Both the position numbers and the translations under genes were made by a program. Under the pieces are notes generated by a model. That model made no database searches, was not told the origin of the DNA, and saw nothing but the letters and a program-made list of their open reading frames with translations. Below, one piece after another: positions 57,141 through 64,000 of a stretch of 64,000 nt of DNA. Location of the stretch: NCBI GenBank assembly GCA_033239125.1, contig BSWB01000008.1, forward strand, positions 14,166,001-14,230,000, given 5' to 3'. Numbering within the stretch: position 1 is the stretch's first letter; every line of letters begins with the position of its first letter. The stretch is from Fagopyrum homotropicum. Taxonomy: Eukaryota > Streptophyta > Magnoliopsida > Caryophyllales > Polygonaceae.

Positions 57141-59103
57141 TATCACGCCCGGAATTTTGGTTTCATTGACGAGCGACATTAGTAGCCTTTAGTAGTGGCT
57201 ACCGCCCTTGCGGCTTAGGAGACCCGCGGCTGTGGCTGTCTGCGACCGCGGCTCAGGCGCTCCACGGGGGCGGCGACCCGTCAGAGCGGGAGACGAGCCC
57301 ATTTTCTTCCGACCTTTAGTTTTCACATTTATGGACTCCAACCACCTTTACTTTGGGTGATCTTTGGGCTGCTTGACCCTTGGTCTTCCCATTGATGCAG
57401 CCTTAATCTTTTCACCACTTCTAACTCTCGTTACTTTCTTTCTTCCTCCTTCTTCTTCTTCCTCTCCGTCTCCTCCATTCTCTACCATAACTTTCTCCTC
57501 CTCTTGTAGATGCCAAGCAAAGGTGTGGACTGCAGGGATGTGCTACAAAGTAAGTCATCTCCTTCACCTTCTTCTCTTCTCATTTCTTCTTCCTTCTTGC
57601 ACCCTAGAGGGGTGAGAGCCATGGATTCACTCAAGATAGTTCTCTCTTGTTCTTGCTTGTGTTCTTGTTTGCTTAGGCTGTGGAGAAGGGTTGTGCTCTT
57701 CTGGTGGTGGAAGCTAATTAAGGGACGATTATAACATCAAAGGAGGCAATAGGAGGGCTGTTGCACATCGAAGAACCGAAGAATCGATGTTTTTGGAGTT
57801 AAACCACGGGGGCGGAAACCGTGCACCACGGGGGAGGGTCTTGTACACCGTAGGGGCGGCTTTTGTAATCCATAGAGGCGGCTTTTGAGTTCCGCGGTCG
57901 CGTCTCTTCATCAGTAGGTGACCGATCTCTTGATCTCTCCTTTCCATTCCGCATCTTAGAGTTTGTTCATCTTAGTATCATATTAGGATGGCTTAGCATA
58001 GCTTGATATGGAATGCCAATTAGTGGCTTTGGACCTTAGGGTTACCTTGTGAGAGTTGTTGGATTGTTGGTTGTTATGTTGTTGTAAGATCTTTTGGATC
58101 TTCAAGGTTAGTGGTTCATATGCTAATATGATCATGATGTGAGCTTATGGGGCAGTGGACTGAGGGTGTTGACCTAGCTTATGAGTTGAATGATCTTGTA
58201 AAGATCATTAGAACTAGAAGTCTAAGGACTTTAAGCTTGTTAGAGAGATGTTGATCTTTGTGCCTTGTCTTGACCAGACGTTACGTATCTTCCTATGGGA
58301 AGTTGAGAGGGATTCTATTAAGTTTAGCTTTAAGTCAGGTAAGTCCACGAACTTACTTAGCTAGCTTTTGCATGTTAGTCTGATGTGTATTGGTGGTGTG
58401 TGTTAATTATGTTATAACAATGAAACCGGAATCATATGACCTATGTATTATGTAATTGGCCCAAGTGTATGATAACGGGTGGTGACATCAATGCCTAGAT
58501 CTTGCGAGAGCTAGAAGTTTCTCTAAGATTAGCCCACGTAGGTAGGCGGTTGGAAGCATCAAAACCATTCCTTGTCGGTAAACGAGGACAGAGGCGAATC
58601 TCATGGATTCTTATGTCACAAACCAAAGTTGAATTAGTAAAGGATAACGCAAATAAAGATAATAAACGGGTTTGTGTGTATGCATGTTGTGTGTGTATGT
58701 CTTCCTGATATGTATATGTGTCTTTACCTTTATCCTAATGCTTAGAATATTAGCTAACAGTTTTATACCGCTTTGTAGATGCCTTGCAGGTTAGGAAAGC
58801 GGTCGAGTGATCCGGTGGTAGTGAGCAAACGGGGTTCGATTCTGTACATTATAGGACATGATCGGATTTCTATTTATTGTTGTCTTAGATTTTAGTTATG
58901 ATATTTGCGGTTTTGAGAACTTGGCTGGAGTTTTCGTTTTGAAATGTATTTCGGATTGTCATCATGCATTAAAACTCTTTCATTTGCCTTTTTATTTGTG
59001 TCATGTTGTAAGATCCGGTGAAGTTGTTGTCTGGCTAAGGGTCGGGACCCATTGTGAGGTCCTAGCCCGTAGCATCCCGAGTCCTCGGATTTGGGGTGTT
59101 ACA
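57141..59103 (+). repeat. 5' LTR of the mosaic element
   Basis: About 1963 bp from TATCACGCCCGG (a mutated TGTCACGCCC start) to GGGGTGTTACA. The first 150 bp are GC-rich (GACCGCGGCTCAGGCGCT), unlike the rest. The right end shares GGGTCGGGACCCATTGTGAG with the other LTRs. The probable left target site is CCTAC; its partner is not in the window. Confidence 0.8.
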
Positions 59104-59106
59104 ATA

Positions 59107-59119
59107 TGGTATCAAAGCC
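59107..59119 (+). other. Primer binding site of the mosaic element
   Basis: TGGTATCAAAGCC, three bases after the LTR; initiator tRNA-Met type. Confidence 0.9.
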
Positions 59120-59410
59120 CTAGGTTGACAACAATGGCACTCGCAATCTTCAAAAAGGCTAAATAGACAAACAAATAGAACCCGCAAGGGTTCTGATTTT
59201 TCAAAATGAATTTCGTTTCCAAATCGTGAGTATAGTCGGGTTGGGATAGAATGTACGGGACCACCACTACCTCCGTGCATCTCGGCAACCTAGTTTATTA
59301 AATTTAAAGTTGTATGTGGATTATAATTAGAATTTTTGGATCTTAGAGTAATATAGTTGCTTTAAGACTTGTTATATTATTATGTCAGCATAGTCTTATA
59401 TACCGAGTAG

Positions 59411-60480
59411 GTGGCTGAAAGCGTTATTCCCGAGGTTAGGGATGAGACCGCTGCTAGGTTCGGAGCACGGAGGTCAGATTCGGGTAAGTTTTGCCGAATA
59501 TCTATAGGAGCGTCTGAGTACCGAGAGTACGTTCAGCGAATTGAGGAGGCATTTAGGGCTGGAGCACCACCCCCAGCACCGCCGGTACCAGCGAGATCGG
59601 AGGAGGTTTCATAAAGGGTGACCGTGGTGGTAGTTCCACCAGAGATAGCCGCACCAGTGAGAGCTGCCGAGGGCGGTAGAGTGCGAGACGAGCTGAGGTC
59701 GCCGAGATCAGATTGTTGGTTGAAGACTTTCAACCAGCAGCGTGTACCCACTTTTGACGGAAAGTTGGGGCTAGAGGTGGAGCTTTGGATAGGCCATGTG
59801 GAGTCTGTGTTGGAGTCGATCCGTTGTCCCGAGGATCGGCAAGTGGAGCTAGTTCAGACTTTATTTTGGGATCAAGCACAGTTCTGGTGGAGTACGGTTA
59901 AGAGTGGAGTCACTAGTTTCGAGCAGTTGTTGAGCCTAGTCCAGGAGAGTTTTTGCCGTGCATCTTTGAGGAGAGATAGAGTGCATCATTTCTTAGAGGC
60001 AAGATTTGAGGATATCCCGGTGGCGGAGACGATCAGGAGGTTCCAGGAGGAGTTGACACTATTGGTCCCGCCGCAACTCTAGTGGACCAGCATGTGTACT
60101 TGTTCTCCCGGAGATTGAGGGAGACAACCCGCGCCTATCTTGCGGGTTTTCGCTTTGATTCCTTGGCAGATTACCAGGACCGAGCTTCAGCGTATGAGAG
60201 GGACCAACCGGGTCCTGGGAGAGCTGCTCAATCCGGAGGGCCGGATAAGAGGCAAATGACGGGGCCAGTCAGTGTAGGAGTAGGAGCCTCAGGTCATGGA
60301 CGTGGTCAGCTACAAGGACACCTGGTTATCAATCTACCGCGCTGATATCTGATAGAGGGCGATGGTGTTTCAGTTGTGGAGGGTACGGATATATTAGGAG
60401 TGAGTGTAAGAAGCCACTAGTGGTTTGTTTCACTTATGCCCAGCTGGGCCACAGAGCTACCTTCTGCCGAAAGGGCAAGG
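59411..60480 (+). pseudogene. Gag of the mosaic element
   Basis: Frames 59411-59614 and 59618-60082 are the same frame split by one TAA; the rest (60082-60345) is shifted. Seen: VQRIEEAFRAGAPPPAPPVP, then CWLKTFNQQRVPTFDGKLGL and ELWIGHVESVL, FWDQAQFWWSTVKSG (capsid Trp motif), LFSRRLRETTRAYLAGF and, near 60365-60475, zinc knuckles CFSCGGYGYIRSEC and CFTYAQLGHRATFC (first-pair Cys lost in the second). This is a typical chromovirus gag. Confidence 0.82.
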
Positions 60481-60625
60481 TACCGTTACATCAGGGTTCT
60501 TCGCCTGCTAGCATTGCAGGAGGTGGGTAGAGGTCGCCTCAGTATCAAGCCCAGAGTCATCAAAACGAGCCCCAGACCATACTTATTCTCAAGGTTCTGC
60601 CCGGTACAAGGGAGAGGTAGAGGAC

Positions 60626-60853
60626 GTGGTGGAGTACAGTCGAGCCGGCGGGCCCGCAACAATAGGTACTATTCAGATTCATGGCTTCTTAGTCAGGGTA
60701 CTTTTCGATACCGGTGCTACACACTCTTTTATTTCTGATGATTGTGTAGTTAGGTTGGCCTTATATACAGTAGAGGGGAGACCCTTCATTATAGGGTTAC
60801 CCGACATGGGTAAGGTTCGCGGTACACAGGAGGTTCACGGTACGCATTTTTAG
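60626..60853 (+). pseudogene. Protease, first copy, truncated
   Basis: FLVRVLFDTGATHSFIS carries the intact catalytic D-T-G. The frame is cut at about 60840 where Athila-type sequence begins. Confidence 0.82.
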
Positions 60854-62190
60854 GAAGCATTGGACACTTAGAGACTTTTAAGGAAGCATTGGACACTCCT
60901 CAAGAGTCACTAGAGACTCTAATAGTGATGGAATTGAAGCCGCTTCACACACATCTAAGGTACGCATTTTTAGGAACTAATACTACTTTTCCGGTAATTG
61001 TTAGTTCCGATCTAAGTGAAGATGAACATAGTAAGCTTATGGTTGTTCTAAGGAAACATAGGAAAGTCTTAGGTTGCACTATAGAGGATCTAGTAGGAAT
61101 TAAGCCTTCATTGTGCATGCATAAGTTCCTAATGGAAGAAGACTTTAGACCTTCACGACAACCTCAAAGACGGTTAAATCCGATCATGAAGGAGGTTGTC
61201 AAGAAGGAAATTCTTAAACTACTTGATGTTGGTATCATCTACCCTATCTCCGATAGCAAGTGGGTGAGTCCCGTACAGGTTGTTCCAAAGAAGGGAGGAA
61301 TGACGGTTATCATCAATAAGAACAATGAGCTCATTCCTACAAGGACCGTAACTGGATGGAGAATGTGTATTGATTACCGGAAGCTAAACAATTCAACTAG
61401 AAAGGATCACTTCCCATTACCCTTCATTGATCAAATGCTTGAAAGGTTAGCACAACACTCTCATTTTTGCTATCTTGACGGTTATAGTGGCTTCTTTCAG
61501 ATTCCGATTCATCCGGGCGATCAAGAGAAGACCACATTCACATGCCCATGGGGTACGTTCGCTTATAGGAGAATGCCGTTCGGGCTTTGCAACGCCCCAA
61601 CCACCTTCCAAAGGTGCATGATGGCTATCTTCTCAGAGTATATAGAGGAGATCATGGAGATTTTCATGGATGACTTTTCTGTTTATGGTTCATCTTTCGA
61701 TAATTGTCTCTCTAACCTTTCTCTTGTGCTACAGAGGTGTGAAGACACTAACATAGTTTTTAATTGAGAGAAGTGTCAATTTATGGTGAAGGAAGGCATT
61801 GTTCTCGGACACTTGATTTCTAGTAGGCGGATTGAGGTAGATAAAGCTAAGATAGAAACCATAGAAAAGCTCCCTCCTCCATCTTCGGTGAAGGGGATAA
61901 GAAGCTTTCTAGGACATGTTGGATTTTACAGACGTTTTATAAAGGATTTCTCTAAGATATCAAAACTGCTTACTAATCTATTGATGAAGGATGCAGTTTT
62001 TGATTTCTCGCAGGATTGTTTAGATGCGTTTCATAAGATTCGGGAGGCTCTAATCTCAGCCCCGATCATCCAACCTCCGGACTGGAATCTTCCATTCAAG
62101 GTTAAGTGTGATGCAAGTGACCTAGCTATAGGAGTTGTGCTTGGGCAAAAGAAGGAAGGCCGAACTCATGCTATCTATTACGCTAGCAAA
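60841..62190 (+). pseudogene. Athila-type reverse transcriptase/RNase H block inside the mosaic element
   Basis: The frame 60889-61767 covers an Athila-lineage reverse transcriptase: WVSPVQVVPKKGGMTVI, GWRMCIDYRKLNNSTRKDHF, DGYSGFFQIPIHPGDQEKTT, AYRRMPFGLCNAPTTFQRCM and the active site IFMDDFSVYG, with both Asp present. A single stop (TGA for an expected Trp codon, at 61765-61767) is followed by the connection domain (61783-62196: LGHVGFYRRFIKDFSKI) and the first RNase H motif KCDASDLAIGVVLGQKKEGR. It stops inside RNase H, where Tekay gag text resumes. It is better preserved than its host frames. Confidence 0.9.
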
Positions 62191-63029
62191 ATTTGAGGAC
62201 ATCCCGGTGGCGGAGACGATCAGGAGGTTCCAGGAGGAGTTGGCACTGTTGGTCCCGCCGCAACTCTAGTGGACCAGCATGTGTACTTGTTCTCCCAGAG
62301 ATTGAGGGATACCACCCGCGCCTATCTTGCGGGCTTTCGCTGTGATTCCTTGGCAGATTACCAGGACCGAGCTTTAGCGTATGAGAGGGACTAACCGGGT
62401 CCTAGGAGAGCTGCTCAGTCCGGAGGGCCGGATAAGAGGCAGATGACGGGGCTAGTCAGTGTAGGAGTAGGAGCCTCAGGTCATGGACGTGGTCAGCTAC
62501 AAGGACACCTGGTTATCAATCTACCGCGCTGATATCTGATAGAGGGCGATAGTGTTTCAGTTGTGGAGGGTACGGATATATTAGGAGCGAGTGTTAGAAG
62601 CCACTAGTGGTTTATTTCACTTGCAGCCAGCTGGGCCACAGAGCTACCTTCTGCCGAAAGGGCAAGGTACCGTTACATCAGGGTTCTTCGCCTATTAGCA
62701 TTGCAGGAGGTGGGGAAACGCCGCCTCAGTATCAAGCCCAGAGTCATCAACAACGAGCCCCAGACCATACTTATTCTCAAGGTTCTGCCCGGTACAAGGG
62801 AGAGGTAGAGGACGTGGTGGAGTGCAGTCGAGCCGGCGGCGCCCGCAACAATAGGTACTATTCAGATTCATGGCTTCCTAGTCAGGGTACTTTTCGATAC
62901 CGATGCTACACACTCTTTTATTTCTGATGATTGTGTAGTTAGGTTGGCCTTATATACAGTAGAGGAGAGACCCTTCATTATAGGGTTACCCGACGTGGGT
63001 AAGGTTCGCGGTACACAGGAGGTTCACGG
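62191..63029 (+). repeat. Second copy of the gag-end/protease segment
   Basis: 839 bp that match 60004-60840 closely along their full length; both copies share the gag stop CTCTAGTGG. The copy carries its own changes, for example a stop in YERD*PGP and DTD for DTG in the protease active site (near 62898). Confidence 0.93.
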
Positions 63030-63486
63030 TTTCCGCATTCGTTTGGGAAGCCGTGATTGGTTACTTGACTTCTATGTCATGCACTTGGTGCATGAAGAAG
63101 TCATACTAGGGATGGACTGGATGGACCGCCATTGAGCTGTATTGGATATCAGTAGGAGGATCGTGACGGTCACCACAAAGGCTGGCCATGAGGAGATTTT
63201 CTGAAGCTGGGACCTCGAAAAGACCGGTATAGTCGTAAGTGCGGTCCGAGCCGTGAGACTTATCGGGCAGGGATGCGAGGCCTTTTGGTGTTATGCCATG
63301 AAAGAGAAGACGAGCCCGTCATTGGCAGAGACCCCCGTAGCATGTGAGTTTGAGGACGTTTGTGGTGAGCTATATGGCTTACCTCCGCAGAGGAGTGTGG
63401 ACTTTGGGATTGAGTTGGAGCCCGGCACGAGGCCGATCTCCAAGGCCCCATACCGTATGGCGCCTAATGAGATGCTTGAGCTGTAG
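62944..63486 (+). pseudogene. Protease end and reverse transcriptase start
   Basis: Continues beyond the point where copy one was cut: RIRLGSRDWLLDFYVMHLVH and EVILGMDWMDRH (protease end), then a linker with a stop, then VCGELYGLPPQRSVDFGIEL and GTRPISKAPYRMAPNEMLEL, the very start of a Tekay reverse transcriptase. The polymerase core that should follow is missing. Confidence 0.82.
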
Positions 63487-63910
63487 AAGCAAATCGAGGA
63501 GAGGCACCACAGTTTGCAGCTCATGACTGCTTATCATCCTCAGACCGATGGTCAGTCGGAGTGGACCACCCAGTCTCTAGAGGATATGCTGAGAGCTAGT
63601 GTGCTAGATTGGGTACAGGTGTGGCCAAATCATCTTCCTTTATTGGAGTTATCGTATAAAAATAGCTGGCACGCGTCGATCAGGATGACTCCTTATGAGG
63701 CTTTATACGGACAAAGATGTCGTACGCCGCTATGATGGGACGAGCCGAGTAGTGCTAGTGGAGTAGCACTTGAGTAGATACATGATGATATGGCTCGAGT
63801 AGCGGTGATACGAGAGCGGATGTTGGCAACATAGAGTCGCCAGAAGTCTTACGCGGATAAGAGGCACAGACCTCTAGAGTTCAGAGTTGGAGCTCATGTA
63901 TGGTTGAGAG
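63487..63910 (+). pseudogene. Integrase distal fragment
   Basis: Starts abruptly after the reverse transcriptase start with QLMTAYHPQTDGQSEWTTQS, then LPLLELSYKNSWHASIRMTP and YEALYGQRCRTPL, then stops and SYADKRHRPLEFRVGAHVWL. The zinc-binding part and the first catalytic Asp are deleted. It is cut at 63910 by an LTR start, before the normal C-terminal domain. Confidence 0.82.
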
Positions 63911-64000
63911 TGTAATATCCGGAATTTTTGTTCCGATTATTTTCGGGTTGAACCGAAATTTTGACCCATGGACCCGTGTACATGTTACCTCGAGTTATCT
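63911..64000 (+). mobile_element. Start of another LTR, continuing beyond the window
   Basis: TGTAATATCCGGAATTTTTG marks an LTR start of the same broad group. It diverges from the 5' LTR at 57141 after about 20 bp and lies inside integrase without a polypurine tract, so it is probably a separate insertion. Confidence 0.65.

Larger units (their letters stand above)
57141..63910 (+). mobile_element. Mosaic Tekay-like Ty3 element with Athila-type insert
   Basis: Plus-strand element with a 5' LTR (57141-59103), a tRNA-Met primer site, gag, zinc knuckles and protease. Then comes a foreign Athila-type reverse transcriptase/RNase H block (60841-62190), a second copy of the gag end and protease (62191-63125), the start of its own reverse transcriptase, and the distal half of integrase up to 63910. 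Its own reverse transcriptase core, RNase H, the first half of integrase and its 3' LTR are missing. Coding frames carry stops and shifts. The Tekay/Del assignment rests on LTR structure, the DTGATHSFIS protease motif and the integrase text. Confidence 0.82.

Noticed and set aside
63911..64000. Own 3' LTR of the mosaic element
   Set aside because: No polypurine tract precedes it, integrase is cut mid-domain, and it matches the 5' LTR only over the first ~20 bp.
1..64000. CRISPR arrays, operons or bacterial defence systems
   Set aside because: Introns, plant gene families and plant LTR elements show nuclear plant DNA; no regularly spaced direct repeats with unique spacers were seen.

Overview
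The window is nuclear DNA of a flowering plant, most likely a eudicot. It has AT-rich intergenic DNA, genes with GT-AG introns, plant-specific gene types (ROP GTPase-activating protein with a CRIB domain, class III peroxidase) and plant transposon lineages (CRM-like, Tekay-like and Athila-like Ty3 elements, Ty1/copia, FAR1-type Mutator-like elements, MITEs). I cannot name the species from sequence alone. Over half of the window is recognisable transposon sequence, much of it nested.

Layout. 1-1506 is repeat-like sequence. 1512-10939 is an old minus-strand Ty3 element of CRM-like chromovirus type with 5-bp target duplications. A young related non-autonomous element (6643-8776, plus strand) sits inside its gag. 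13184-13558 is a foldback element. Four genes look intact, all on the plus strand: a condensation-type acyltransferase (13899-16662, 3 exons), the spliceosomal SmG protein (18641-19875, 4 exons), a ROP-GAP (23678-25655, 4 exons) and a secreted class III peroxidase (50722-52460, 4 exons). Two related MITEs lie between the second and third genes. A 1.2-kb foldback element lies at 26630-27866, and a decayed 2-oxoglutarate dioxygenase pseudogene at 30110-31545 (minus).

The second half is mainly transposons: an LTR fragment at 33462; a small minus-strand copia element that keeps only gag and part of protease (35531-37789); a FAR1-type Mutator-like element of about 9.8 kb (about 38440-48225) with a tRNA-like sequence in each inverted repeat, split by a long solo LTR (41247-46402) that itself holds another solo LTR (42632-44893); a second Mutator-like transposase pseudogene (53191-56999) split by a solo LTR (53979-56130); and a Tekay-like element (57141-63910) that carries an Athila-type reverse transcriptase block flanked by a duplicated gag-protease segment. 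A different LTR starts at 63911 and leaves the window.

The four genes have unrelated household or stress roles and form no pathway or cluster. I see no undescribed multi-gene system. The most unusual structures are the gag/integrase-end fusion gene in the young non-autonomous element, the mosaic Tekay/Athila element, and the tRNA-like sequences in the transposon inverted repeats.
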